Assembly (NCBI GenBank): GCA_022510955.1
Contig: JAFLSM010000019.1
Span: 1 to 42,581 of the forward strand
Reading direction: 5' to 3'
Length of the DNA: 42,581 bases
Source of the DNA: Ruminococcus sp.
GTDB taxonomy: Bacteria; Bacillota; Clostridia; Oscillospirales; Acutalibacteraceae
In this document: one piece after another, positions 7,294 through 15,889 of the stretch
Numbering within the stretch: position 1 is the stretch's first letter
How the letters are laid out: each line of letters opens with the position of its first letter
Notes under the pieces: generated by a model
Told to the model about the DNA's origin: nothing
Database searches by the model: none
The model's input: only the letters and a program-made list of their open reading frames with translations
Translations under genes and position numbers: made by a program

Positions 7294-7302
7294 TGGTATA
7301 AT
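7294..7302 (+). promoter_or_regulatory. Extended -10 promoter of tex
   Basis: TGGTATAAT is a perfect TG-n-TATAAT extended -10. No convincing -35 box is seen 17 bp upstream, which is acceptable for this promoter type. The start codon is about 37 nt downstream. Confidence 0.5.
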
Positions 7303-7338
7303 TTACAATATATATTCAATGGAGGAAACAAACATTTT

Positions 7339-9486
7339 ATGGATTATTCAATAACACTATCGGAGCAGTTTAATATAAAACAAGAATATGCTCAAAATAT
7401 TATCAATTTGCTTGATGAGGGCAACACCATTCCTTTTATTGCTCGTTACCGTAAAGAAATGCACGGTTCAATGGATGATCAGCTTATTCGTGAATTTGCT
7501 GAAAAACTCGAGTATTTACGCGGACTTGACAAACGCAGAGAAGAAATTAAGTCACTTATTGAAGCTCAGGAAAAGCTTACAGAGGAAATTGTAAAGGCTA
7601 TTGATAACGCACAGACCATGAGTGAGTTAGAGGACATCTATCGTCCGTTCCGTCCAAAACGAAAGACAAGGGCATCCGTTGCAAAAGAAAAGGGATTGGA
7701 ACCGCTTGCTAATGCTATTTTATCGCAAAATCGTTACTTTAATCCGCAGCAAGAGGCAGAAAAGTATATTGATGAGGAAAAGGGTGTTAATAGTGCAGAG
7801 GAGGCAATTCAGGGTGCAATGGATATACTTGCCGAGCAGGTGTCCGACAATGCAGAAGTTCGCCGTCGTGTCCGTAACTTTGCACAGAGCCTCGGCGTAA
7901 TTGCTTCAACCGCTGCAGATGCTGACAAAGAGAGCGTTTACACAATCTACTATGACTTTAAGGAGCCTGTAAAGAAGATTGCGGATCACAGAGTGCTTGC
8001 AATAAACAGAGGTGAGAAAGAGGGATTCTTAAAGGTTTCGGTTGAGCTTGACAGCGAAAAACCGTTAAATTCAATATACAGAATGATGATAAGAGAGACA
8101 AATTCTCTCTGTACGGATATTATTAAGGCTGCCTGTGATGATGCGTATCAGCGACTTATTTTTCCGTCAATAGAGCGTGAGGTAAGAAATGACCTTACAG
8201 ACAACGCATCTGAAAATGCAATGAAGGTCTTTGCAGTAAATCTCAAGCAGCTTTTAATGCAGCCGCCTGTTAAAGGTAAAGTAGTTTTGGCTCTTGATCC
8301 GGGTTATCGTACTGGTTGCAAGACTGCTGTTGTTGACGATACAGGCAAGGTGCTTGACACAACAGTACTATATCCTACACATTCTGAAAAGAAGATTGAA
8401 GAGTCAAAGCAAAAACTTTTACAGCTTATCAAAAAGCATAATGTTGACATAATTTCAATCGGCAACGGCACAGCAAGTAAGGAAACAGAGATGTTTGCGG
8501 CTGATGCAATCAAGGAGGCTGACCATAAGGTGTATTATATGGTGGTTAGCGAGGCCGGTGCATCTGTCTATTCTGCATCAAAGCTTGCAGCAACTGAATT
8601 ACCCGACCTTGATTTGACGCTCCGCAGTGCCGTTTCAATCGCTCGCCGTTTGCAGGATCCTCTTGCAGAGCTTGTAAAGATTGAACCAAAGGCAATTGGT
8701 GTCGGACAGTATCAGCACGATATGCCACAAAAGCGACTCGGCGAAACCCTTGATGGAGTTGTTGAGGATTGCGTAAACTCTGTTGGTGCTGACTTGAACA
8801 CCGCATCTCCTGCGCTTCTTTCACGAGTATCAGGACTTACAAGTGCAGTTTGCAAAAATATTGTAGCCTATCGTGAGGAAAACGGAGCTTTTACATCTCG
8901 TGCAGAGCTTAAAAAAGTTCCAAAGCTCGGACCAAAGGCATTTGAGCAGTGTGCAGGATTTTTGCGTGTTCCCGAAAGTAGAAATCCTCTTGACAATACA
9001 GGTGTACACCCTGAAAGCTATAAGAGTGCAAAAGAGCTTTTGACACTTGTTGAATATTCTGAGAAAGAAATAAAATCAGGAAAATTCCCTGATATCTCTA
9101 CTCGTGTTCAAAAAGCAGGCACAAAAAATCTTGCCGAAAAACTCGGAATTGGTTTACCGACGCTTGATGACATTGTCAAGGAACTTTCAAAGCCCGGTCG
9201 TGACCCTCGTGATGAAATGCCTGCTCCAATGCTCAGAAGTGACATTCTTGACATAAAAGATTTAAAAGAGGGTATGGAGCTTAAGGGAACTGTTCGCAAT
9301 GTAATTGACTTTGGTGCATTTGTTGACATTGGTGTTCATCAAGACGGACTTGTGCATATTTCTCAGATTTGTGACAAGTATATCAAGCACCCAAGCGAGG
9401 CTTTAAAAGTAGGAGATGTTGTTAATGTCAAGGTGTTATCAGTTGATGCCGACAAGAACAGAATTTCTCTTACAATGAGGTTTTAA
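7339..9486 (+). CDS. Tex-family S1 RNA-binding / transcription accessory protein
   Basis: Tex-like proteins bind nucleic acid and transcription complexes and resemble eukaryotic Spt6. The 715-aa length is typical. Order seen: N-terminal helical region with LLDEGNTIPFIARYRKE (about 24-40), YRPFRPKRKTRASVAKEKGL, YqgF/RNase H-like domain starting VLALDPGYRTGCKTAVVDD (about 315), helix-hairpin-helix region (LNTASPALLSRVSGL, KVPKLGPKAFEQCAGFLR) and a C-terminal S1 domain (LKGTVRNVIDFGAFVDIG to LTMRF). GGAGG lies about 13 nt before the ATG, slightly long, but the N-terminus matches the family. It appears monocistronic, with its own promoter and terminator. Confidence 0.95.
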   Translation: MDYSITLSEQFNIKQEYAQNIINLLDEGNTIPFIARYRKEMHGSMDDQLIREFAEKLEYLRGLDKRREEIKSLIEAQEKLTEEIVKAIDNAQTMSELEDIYRPFRPKRKTRASVAKEKGLEPLANAILSQNRYFNPQQEAEKYIDEEKGVNSAEEAIQGAMDILAEQVSDNAEVRRRVRNFAQSLGVIASTAADADKESVYTIYYDFKEPVKKIADHRVLAINRGEKEGFLKVSVELDSEKPLNSIYRMMIRETNSLCTDIIKAACDDAYQRLIFPSIEREVRNDLTDNASENAMKVFAVNLKQLLMQPPVKGKVVLALDPGYRTGCKTAVVDDTGKVLDTTVLYPTHSEKKIEESKQKLLQLIKKHNVDIISIGNGTASKETEMFAADAIKEADHKVYYMVVSEAGASVYSASKLAATELPDLDLTLRSAVSIARRLQDPLAELVKIEPKAIGVGQYQHDMPQKRLGETLDGVVEDCVNSVGADLNTASPALLSRVSGLTSAVCKNIVAYREENGAFTSRAELKKVPKLGPKAFEQCAGFLRVPESRNPLDNTGVHPESYKSAKELLTLVEYSEKEIKSGKFPDISTRVQKAGTKNLAEKLGIGLPTLDDIVKELSKPGRDPRDEMPAPMLRSDILDIKDLKEGMELKGTVRNVIDFGAFVDIGVHQDGLVHISQICDKYIKHPSEALKVGDVVNVKVLSVDADKNRISLTMRF

Positions 9487-9552
9487 TTAGCAATATTTAT
9501 ATCAAAAACACGAGTTCACTTGTAATTCAAATAATTATCATAAGCTTTAGAT

Positions 9553-9596
9553 AAAAACTCCCCGAAAGTCATTTGATGAACTTCGGGGAGTTTTTT
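9553..9596. terminator. Bidirectional terminator after tex
   Basis: AAAAACTCCCCGAA and TTCGGGGAGTTTTTT flank a loop of about 16 nt. A/T tracts on both sides suit the convergent tex and 2H phosphoesterase genes. Confidence 0.88.
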
Positions 9597-9688
9597 GTTA
9601 ATTAATATTTTTACAAATTTTCTGTATAGATGCTTTTTGTTGTACTTTCAATGAGTTCTTTTTCCTTGATATAATTAAATTTATCCTA

Positions 9689-10393
9689 TCACAAAGTAAA
9701 AATACTGGTATAATCATTCATACTTGTAAATTTCTGATATACAAGGTCATTTGTGTTAAGCTCAATTTCAAAACTATTTTTATTCAGTTCATTTACTATC
9801 GCCTCAAGTTTTCTTGCACTAACTTCTGAAAATCCATTGCGGTTATAGTAAGCAAGGGTGATATGTGGTGTAAATGGATATGGTAGTGATTTAACATAAT
9901 TAACTATGTTATATAAATTCATAAGTTTTGTATATTCAGTTGCATCAATTGGATATAAACCAAGAACAAGACTTGTGTTCACCATATTGAAAATGTATGT
10001 TGATTTCATTTTTATAGTCTGTTTTTCAACAGGGGTTGATTTTAGCTTTTCAATCAGGTTAATTTCATTTTTAAAAACTTCGGATGAAACTTCATCAAGT
10101 ACAGGCGAATTGCTTAAATCATGTAAAGTCATATGAAATGTGTTTGATACAAGTCGGTCACAAAAACATTCAGGTGCATATTCATATAATTTATCTACAA
10201 TTTCAGCAATAGACTTCTTTAAATTACTACTTAATTCAAATACAACTGTATCACCGTAAAATAAGCTGAATTTATTATTATCATCAACTTTTGAAAATAC
10301 GGATGCATTGGGGTTAAAATTACTATTATCAAGCACTAATTCACTTTTTTGAAAAGAGTTTATTCTGTTTAAAAATTCAATATAACTTTCCAT
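9689..10393 (-). CDS. 2H phosphoesterase-superfamily protein (2'-5' RNA ligase-like)
   Basis: The 234-aa protein carries the two hallmark H-x-T motifs: FHMTLHDL (H87/T89) and PHITLAYY (H177/T179). These form the catalytic pair of the 2H superfamily (LigT, cyclic phosphodiesterases, AKAP18-like). The spacing of 90 residues fits a single bilobal domain. The enzyme would act on 2',3'-cyclic phosphate or 2'-5' linkages, but the substrate is not known. A weak AGGTAAATAAG site precedes the ATG. The gene lies 36 bp after the GIY-YIG gene on the same strand and is probably co-transcribed with it. Confidence 0.82.
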   Translation of the reverse strand: MESYIEFLNRINSFQKSELVLDNSNFNPNASVFSKVDDNNKFSLFYGDTVVFELSSNLKKSIAEIVDKLYEYAPECFCDRLVSNTFHMTLHDLSNSPVLDEVSSEVFKNEINLIEKLKSTPVEKQTIKMKSTYIFNMVNTSLVLGLYPIDATEYTKLMNLYNIVNYVKSLPYPFTPHITLAYYNRNGFSEVSARKLEAIVNELNKNSFEIELNTNDLVYQKFTSMNDYTSIFTL

Positions 10394-10429
10394 ACTTATT
10401 TACCTATTTATAAAATTAAATTTCATACA

Positions 10430-10735
10430 TTATATCTGTTGCCTGATGTAATCATCAGCCTGTACCTTATCTTTAAGCACACTAAAATCGTTATTTTTTA
10501 TTAGACATTCTTTGTGCGTTTTAGTAAGTCTTTTAATTTGATATTCAAGCTTTGATGCACAAACTCTGTCTTTGCTTTGCCATACAGCTTCAAGTTTTAC
10601 CGCTTTGTGGGTGCGTGTGTATTTTGCTGATTTATCATTTTGTGCAAGATGTTCTCCAAACCGTCTTTTAACATCCGTTGTAATTCCTGTATAGAGCGAA
10701 TCATCAATGCACCTTATTACATAAGTGTAATACAT
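10430..10735 (-). CDS. GIY-YIG nuclease-superfamily protein (UPF0213/YhbQ-like)
   Basis: This is a 101-aa stand-alone GIY-YIG domain. The two signature triplets appear as YTYVIRC (GIY position, residues 3-9) and LYTGITTDVKRRFGEH (YIG position, with the conserved Arg about 10 residues later). The conserved Glu lies in CASKLEYQIKRLTK. YhbQ/UPF0213 proteins have this size and a weakly defined role in DNA metabolism. AAAAGGA lies about 12 nt upstream of the ATG. A strong promoter lies behind it, back to back with that of the ECF sigma gene. Confidence 0.9.
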   Translation of the reverse strand: MYYTYVIRCIDDSLYTGITTDVKRRFGEHLAQNDKSAKYTRTHKAVKLEAVWQSKDRVCASKLEYQIKRLTKTHKECLIKNNDFSVLKDKVQADDYIRQQI

Positions 10736-10776
10736 TATTGTTCTTTGTCCTTTTAAATATAACTGTCATTTACATT

Positions 10777-10805
10777 ATTTTAGCCTATCAACTGTCATAT
10801 GTCAA
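10777..10805 (-). promoter_or_regulatory. Promoter of the GIY-YIG / 2H pair
   Basis: On the minus strand TTGACA (10800-10805) and TAAAAT (10777-10782) are 17 bp apart. Confidence 0.7.
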
Positions 10806-10823
10806 TAATTGTTGATTGACATA
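10798..10823. promoter_or_regulatory. Inverted repeat joining two divergent -35 boxes
   Basis: TATGTCAAT (10798-10806) and ATTGACATA (10815-10823) form a perfect 9-bp inverted repeat with an 8-bp gap. Each arm contains the -35 hexamer of one divergent promoter. AACTGTCAT also occurs twice nearby (10761-10769 and 10790-10798). A dimeric regulator could control both promoters here, but the symmetry may simply result from two back-to-back TTGACA boxes. Confidence 0.45.
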
Positions 10824-10845
10824 AATTTATAGAAAAAGATATAAT
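10816..10845 (+). promoter_or_regulatory. Promoter of the ECF sigma / anti-sigma operon
   Basis: TTGACA (10816-10821) and TATAAT (10840-10845) are 18 bp apart: a housekeeping-type promoter. I see no distinct ECF-type promoter, although one might exist in the 95 bp that follow. Confidence 0.7.
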
Positions 10846-10946
10846 TTGAGAAAATATGAGTTAAAAAATTTTTTTGTCAAATTTTTTAAATTAATGTAGC
10901 GTTTTATGATTGCTTAAGGTGTTATAGATGAAAGGGGGAGATGTTA

Positions 10947-11435
10947 TTGAGCAATAAAAGTGAAATGTCCTGCGACTGCATTGAAAGTGTTATTAGGCGT
11001 TATTCACAAACAGTGTATAGGCTTGCATTTGCACGAGTCGGTAATAAATATGATGCCGAAGAAGTGTTTCAGGAAGTATTTTTGCGGTATGTGCGTAAAA
11101 ATCCTAAATTCAATGACGAAGAGCACCGCAAGGCTTGGCTTATAAAGGTGACAGTAAACTGTTCCAAAACTCTTATGTCGTCAATGTGGTATAGCAAAAC
11201 TCAGGAGCTTGATGAAACATTAGCAATAGAAGATGATACAAGTGTTAACCTATATTATGAACTGCAAAAATTACCTGTAAAGTATCGAGAGGTTATTCAT
11301 CTGTTCTATTATGAAGATATGACGGTTGAACAGATATCAAAGGCACTTGGCAGAAAGCATTCAACTGTACGAACACAACTTACTCGCGCTCGTGTAATGC
11401 TAAAAGATTTTATGAAAGGGGAAGAGTATGTTTAA
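10947..11435 (+). CDS. ECF-type RNA polymerase sigma factor
   Basis: The product of about 162 aa has only sigma regions 2 and 4, as in extracytoplasmic-function sigma factors. Region 2 spans VIRRYSQTVYRLAFARVGNKYDAEEVFQEVF (in part). Region 4 holds the HTH within REVIHLFYYEDMTVEQISKA and LGRKHSTVRTQLTRARVMLK. GGGGGAG (10934-10940) touches the in-frame ATG at 10941, so TTG 10947, 6 nt downstream, is the likelier start. The stop overlaps the next gene by 8 nt, implying coupled translation with its presumed anti-sigma partner. The stimulus is not known. Confidence 0.92.
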   Translation: MSNKSEMSCDCIESVIRRYSQTVYRLAFARVGNKYDAEEVFQEVFLRYVRKNPKFNDEEHRKAWLIKVTVNCSKTLMSSMWYSKTQELDETLAIEDDTSVNLYYELQKLPVKYREVIHLFYYEDMTVEQISKALGRKHSTVRTQLTRARVMLKDFMKGEEYV

Positions 11436-13302
11436 GGATAATTACTGCAAATTCTACAATCAAATCTTTCCGAGTAAAGAACTTTTAAATACAACACTTG
11501 AACACACGCAAAAGATTGAAAAATCAAATACAAGGATAATATATAGACATCGAAAACTTCTGCTTGTTGCGGCAATACTTTGCTTGTCAGTTATTTTGGC
11601 AGCTACTCCTGTGGGGGCATCTACAAGTGATTTTGTGTACAATGTGGTATATCACATTTCACCGCAAATGGCACAGATGTTTACTCCTGTACGAAAGAGC
11701 TGTGAAAGTAATGGAGTAGAGATGAGCGTGCTTTCGTGCTATATTCACGATGACACGGCAGAGATTTATGTGTCAATGCATGATGTTGGAGCAAATTTTG
11801 TTGATGAAAGACTTGATTTATTTGACAGCTATTCTATTAATACTCCGTTTGACAGCAGTGCATATTGCAGAAGAGTGGATTATGATGAAAGTAGCAGAAC
11901 TGCAACATTTCTTATCACAATTTCTCAGTGGGGAGAACAAAATATTGTCGGTGACAAGCTGACATTTACTGTAAGATCACTTCTTAATGGCAAAAAATCT
12001 TATGAAAATTATATTGTTCCGATTGATCTGTCAAAGGCGGATAAGTCGCCAAGCATACAAAAACAGTATGTAGAGTTGGACAGAGAGGTCGGTGAAGTGG
12101 CAATGAATATGCTTTCCGAGCAGGATACTTATAAAGATGCAACTGATTTTGGCAAAATGAGTTTCAGCGGAATAGGATATGTTGACGGTTGTTTGCATAT
12201 TCAGATGAAGTATGAAGATTATCTTGAGAATGATAACCACTGCTGGATATATCTGCATGACAAAAGAGAGGATTATCCGAAAAACATAAACGATGATTTG
12301 CCCGACGGATATACATCACACGGAAATTATGAGCCTAATGATTTATATAATCAATATAGTGTTTCATGGCATGAGGGAAATACAGAATATATTGAAACCG
12401 TGATTGAGCCTAATAGTGATTACAGCTTTGAAGAATTTGCAGAAGAGATTGCAAATTATGAGATTTACGGCGATTTTTATACAACAAATGACGCATATCA
12501 CGGAAATTGGAGAATAACATTTCCAATAGAGAATATGAATATAGATGCTTTTACAGAAGAAACTGAGCCGACTATTTCGGAGAAAACTGAATTTGAGCTT
12601 AAAACCCTTGACCCAAAATCTAAAGAGGACTATATAAACAAGATACTTAACTCGGTTGATTTTTATAATGAGGTTAGCGGAAAAATCGAAACTAATATGT
12701 TAAATGGTGACATCTATAATGTTGAGTATATCTTGAATTTTAACGAAGGCAAGTCTTATGAGCATATAATCGGTAATGATTATGATGAAGAAACTTATGT
12801 ATTAGATGGTTTGAAATATGAATTTGATAACATTTCCAAGACTCAAAATAAGGGTATAACTATTGAAAAGTTAAAATTCGATGATAATTATGTTGCTCAT
12901 TTCAATTCGGAATTTCAATCAAATTACGGCTCTGAATATGTTTACGAAAAAGATTTTACGGGAATTTATTATTCAGCAATGCTCAGTATTTATCCAATAC
13001 AATATGTAAACGATTTGATGTATGACTTTGATTTGTGGGAGATAGGCGATAAAACAACATATTTGGATAGAGATTGTCGGATAATAAAAGGCACAATCCC
13101 GTCGGAATTTCAGTATTCGTTCGGCAACGCTGAAACCTTTAAACTGATAATGGACAGGGAAACAGGCATAATACTTAACCTTGAGTGTTATACAGAAGAA
13201 GGAGATTTGTCAGTATACTCACACACAATAAATATCAGTTTTGATAATGTAGAAGTAGATGATTTTAACAAAGATAAATATGCACAGTACACATTAAAGT
13301 AG
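11428..13302 (+). CDS. Membrane anti-sigma-like protein, DUF4179-like with C-terminal RseB/LolA-like domain
   Basis: The 624-aa protein has a cytoplasmic N-terminus of about 45 residues, one membrane helix (LLLVAAILCLSVILAATPVGA, about 45-65) and a large extracellular part. The stretch after the helix (ASTSDFVYNVVYHISPQMAQ and on) resembles the DUF4179 domain of Firmicute proteins encoded beside ECF sigma factors. Residues about 390-624 form a second domain, ending with TFKLIMDRETGIILNLECYT, reminiscent of the RseB/LolA-like lipid- or stress-sensing fold. The ATG overlaps the sigma gene by 8 nt, with GGGGAAGAG upstream. Anti-sigma function is inferred from the gene pair and topology; the C-terminal assignment is tentative. 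Confidence 0.8.
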   Translation: MFKDNYCKFYNQIFPSKELLNTTLEHTQKIEKSNTRIIYRHRKLLLVAAILCLSVILAATPVGASTSDFVYNVVYHISPQMAQMFTPVRKSCESNGVEMSVLSCYIHDDTAEIYVSMHDVGANFVDERLDLFDSYSINTPFDSSAYCRRVDYDESSRTATFLITISQWGEQNIVGDKLTFTVRSLLNGKKSYENYIVPIDLSKADKSPSIQKQYVELDREVGEVAMNMLSEQDTYKDATDFGKMSFSGIGYVDGCLHIQMKYEDYLENDNHCWIYLHDKREDYPKNINDDLPDGYTSHGNYEPNDLYNQYSVSWHEGNTEYIETVIEPNSDYSFEEFAEEIANYEIYGDFYTTNDAYHGNWRITFPIENMNIDAFTEETEPTISEKTEFELKTLDPKSKEDYINKILNSVDFYNEVSGKIETNMLNGDIYNVEYILNFNEGKSYEHIIGNDYDEETYVLDGLKYEFDNISKTQNKGITIEKLKFDDNYVAHFNSEFQSNYGSEYVYEKDFTGIYYSAMLSIYPIQYVNDLMYDFDLWEIGDKTTYLDRDCRIIKGTIPSEFQYSFGNAETFKLIMDRETGIILNLECYTEEGDLSVYSHTINISFDNVEVDDFNKDKYAQYTLK

Positions 13303-13304
13303 AG

Positions 13305-13343
13305 AAAAAACAGGCGAGAAGCTACAACTTCTTGCCTGTTTTT
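13305..13343. terminator. Bidirectional terminator after the anti-sigma-like gene
   Basis: Arms CAGGCGAGAAG (13311-13321) and CTTCTTGCCTG (13328-13338) form a long stem flanked by an A6 run and a T5 run. The HAD gene converges from the right. Confidence 0.88.
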
Positions 13344-13352
13344 CTTATACCT

Positions 13353-13370
13353 CTATTGGCAATTAGTATT
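13353..13370 (+). repeat. Half copy of the short TTGGCNATTAGTA palindromic repeat
   Basis: TTGGCAATTAGTA at 13356-13368 matches the right arm of the full elements at 15903-15954 and 25250-25299. It abuts the stop codon of the HAD gene, and no left arm is seen. Confidence 0.55.
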
Positions 13371-14007
13371 AAAATATTTTCTTAATAAGATTTGGTAAGT
13401 CTGAAAATTCTTTAATAGAATATTTATAATTTTCGGCATTACCAAAGCCATATTCAGCAAAAATAAAATCAATTTCTGCAAACTTTGCGGCTTCAAAATC
13501 GCTTTGTGTATCGCCTACATAAACAGCCTTAAAAGTATTGTTGCGTTCCATAATCAACTTAATATTTTCGCCCTTTGTTTTGCCTGTGCGTCCTGCAAAC
13601 TCAAAGTCATCAAACATATCCCATAACTTGTAGTAAGTGAGAAAGGACTGAATATAACCGTCCTGACAGTTGCTGACTATGAGTAGAGAATATTTTTCTT
13701 TTAGCTCTTTTAAAGTTCCAATCAGCATAGGATAGATGATTGCACCGGTTTCTTCAAGTGATTTGCACTCAGTTTTGCAACATTCGCTTAGAATTTCAAA
13801 ACCTCTTTTAATGTCAAGTTCAGGCAGTGACAGCTGTGCAATTTGTTCAAGCGTTTTGCCCATATAGCTGTCCATTTCTGCTTTGCTAATCTGCTTAGAG
13901 GTTTCGTTCGAATATTTTCGTAATACTTCATTCCAAACAGGCAATATTGCTTCCGTGGTATCCCACATTGTGCCATCCATATCAAAAATTATCGCATTTT
14001 TAGTCAT
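13369..14007 (-). CDS. HAD-family phosphatase (phosphoglycolate phosphatase-like)
   Basis: This 212-aa haloacid dehalogenase-superfamily hydrolase has motif I IIFDMDGTMWDT (nucleophile D9, acid D11), a helical cap of about 70 residues (subfamily IA type), motif II LIVSNCQDG, a motif III Lys in GRTGKTKGENI and motif IV VYVGDTQSDFEAAK. It hydrolyses a phosphomonoester; the substrate is not apparent. AAGGATAATTA precedes the ATG, and only 1 nt separates it from the stop of the upstream SDR-LicD gene. It is therefore probably the last gene of the polysaccharide operon and may dephosphorylate an intermediate there, though that is inference. Confidence 0.9.
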   Translation of the reverse strand: MTKNAIIFDMDGTMWDTTEAILPVWNEVLRKYSNETSKQISKAEMDSYMGKTLEQIAQLSLPELDIKRGFEILSECCKTECKSLEETGAIIYPMLIGTLKELKEKYSLLIVSNCQDGYIQSFLTYYKLWDMFDDFEFAGRTGKTKGENIKLIMERNNTFKAVYVGDTQSDFEAAKFAEIDFIFAEYGFGNAENYKYSIKEFSDLPNLIKKIF

Positions 14008-14008
14008 A

Positions 14009-15865
14009 TTAATTATCCTTAATTACATCAAAATTACTGTATTCTCCAATATCGCACTGTTCAATTATGTGACAGCCAAGTCTTGTAGATAACGGAGCAA
14101 GTTGCATATAGTCGCCGTAAAGGAAAGTGAGGTATTCGTCATATCGCTTTGGTATGGGCAATTTGTAGCCCTCAAAGTCAGCGTAAATAACTTCATCAAG
14201 CAATTTGGCAGGGAATACTCCGTTATAAATATTTCTGCCCATTCCATCATAAAGATATTTTGCATTCTTCTTTCTTTTAAAGAATTTTAGTGTTTTTTTC
14301 TCAATCCACATACTGAAACGAATAGGAAACAGCCTTTTACAAAAGTCAGTAATTACACTTTGCAGTTTGCTTCCGTTTTCAGCCTTACGGTTATTCCATT
14401 TGTTAAAAACCAAAGCCCTCGTGAATAATGTCATTGCGATATGAAGTTTTTGACCGAGCTTTGAATTTGCTGTCTTATCATGACAAAATACATCAATGGC
14501 AAGTCCGTTGTGCATACCTGTGTGAGTTTTTGCAAATCCTGTTGCAAAGATTGTGTTATCAATTCTGCATTTTGCAAACTCGTAATAGCAGTGCTTGTCA
14601 GTGTTGCTGTCCTGAAAACTCATTCCGTTTGGGAGTTCTAAAGGCGCAATATTACAGAACTTGTCATAGTCCTCACGAAGCATCATAAGGTCAGAATCAT
14701 CATCCCAAGGGATAAATCCCTTATGCCTGACTGCACCAAGCAATGTACCTCCGCCAAGAAAATATTTAATATTATGCTTTTTGCAAATGCGGTCAATTTC
14801 AAGAAGAGAGGCAAGCTGAACACTTTGAATAGCAGTGAGTCTGCCTTGATGTGAGTTTGAAAGTCGCAATGTACGGTGGCTTTTCATATATGACATAACG
14901 CTAAGCTCAAGTGCAGTTTCAAGGTTGATTTGTGGCTCAAAGTTTTGAAATTTTATTTTATCGGTGTTGATTGCACAACCGTCAATTTCTTCGTAATTAC
15001 CCCAAGCGATGTCGATTTTACTGCCATAAATTCCGTTAAATATTGCAGCTACAGCAGCCATAGATACTGTTGAATTATCACCGCAGATATTATATGCATT
15101 TTCGCTTTTAAGATTGGTCATTGCAAATACAACAGCATTCAGAACATCGTGAATACTGATAAATGAATACTTTTTGCGTGACGGATTTATTAAACATTTT
15201 TTACCATTTGCGATACTTTCAAATGCAGTGTCAAGAACGGTTTTAATTCCGCTTTTTGCACCGAGAATTATTCCTGTGCGAAGAGTAACGAGTTCAAAGT
15301 TACCCTGTTTTTTATGACAATTCCATAGGGCTTCAATAACTCGTGCATTTTGTGACACAATAGATTTTGAATTGCATATTTCAAGTTTTGCGTATTCGCT
15401 CTCGGAATATACTCTGTTTTGAATTCCGTTGCCGTAAATTCTGCTGTCATTTACAAGAATTGTTTTTGCATTAAATTTTGCCGAAATATTAGCAAGTAAA
15501 TTAATTTCATTAACTGTGTTTTTGAAAAACTCTGTTTCTTCATTGATATATTCATTGCATATGCTTGTATATATAATATAATCAACTTCTGATAAATCTC
15601 CAAGAGAACTATAATCTATATACTGAAAACTGTCGCAATCAAAAGCCTTATCATAAAAGCCATAGTCAGAACCGCATAAGATGATGTTTGAGTTAAGATT
15701 TTTGCTTTCATTTTGATACAATAGGGCATAGCAAATACAACGGGCAAGATTTTGCCCGCAAATCAGAATTGTTTTATTTTTCAGCTTTTTTATCTGAGCG
15801 TCATCGGCATACGGCATTGATGCCCAATCAAGCTCAAAATCATTCAGAATATTTTTAATCTGCAT
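14009..15865 (-). CDS. Fusion of an SDR (epimerase-like) domain and a LicD-family phosphotransferase domain
   Basis: The 618-aa protein has two parts. Residues about 28-330 follow the extended SDR / NAD-dependent epimerase pattern (VNDSRIYGNG near 138-147, then LRTGIILG near 195-202). Residues about 335-610 are a LicD domain: IDRICKKHNIKYFLGGGTLL and GAVRHKGFIPWDDDSDLMM (together about 358-395), the metal-binding core of enzymes that transfer phosphocholine or similar groups to cell-surface glycans. The SDR half looks degenerate: the glycine-rich loop reads CGQNLARC, and the YxxxK position reads VSQNA. AAGGACAC precedes the ATG. It follows the ABC exporter genes on the same strand, suggesting decoration of the exported polymer. 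The transferred group is unknown. Confidence 0.88.
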   Translation of the reverse strand: MQIKNILNDFELDWASMPYADDAQIKKLKNKTILICGQNLARCICYALLYQNESKNLNSNIILCGSDYGFYDKAFDCDSFQYIDYSSLGDLSEVDYIIYTSICNEYINEETEFFKNTVNEINLLANISAKFNAKTILVNDSRIYGNGIQNRVYSESEYAKLEICNSKSIVSQNARVIEALWNCHKKQGNFELVTLRTGIILGAKSGIKTVLDTAFESIANGKKCLINPSRKKYSFISIHDVLNAVVFAMTNLKSENAYNICGDNSTVSMAAVAAIFNGIYGSKIDIAWGNYEEIDGCAINTDKIKFQNFEPQINLETALELSVMSYMKSHRTLRLSNSHQGRLTAIQSVQLASLLEIDRICKKHNIKYFLGGGTLLGAVRHKGFIPWDDDSDLMMLREDYDKFCNIAPLELPNGMSFQDSNTDKHCYYEFAKCRIDNTIFATGFAKTHTGMHNGLAIDVFCHDKTANSKLGQKLHIAMTLFTRALVFNKWNNRKAENGSKLQSVITDFCKRLFPIRFSMWIEKKTLKFFKRKKNAKYLYDGMGRNIYNGVFPAKLLDEVIYADFEGYKLPIPKRYDEYLTFLYGDYMQLAPLSTRLGCHIIEQCDIGEYSNFDVIKDN

Positions 15866-15889
15866 TTTGTGTCCTTTTTATATGACAAA

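Noticed and set aside
7160-7354. 64-codon frame upstream of tex
   Set aside because: No Shine-Dalgarno, AT-driven Phe/Ile/Asn content, crosses the tex promoter and start in another frame.
10877-10946. Possible ECF-type autoregulated promoter before the sigma gene
   Set aside because: A TGTAGCG-like stretch was looked at, but no AAC-type -35 and CGT-type -10 pair at suitable spacing is convincing.
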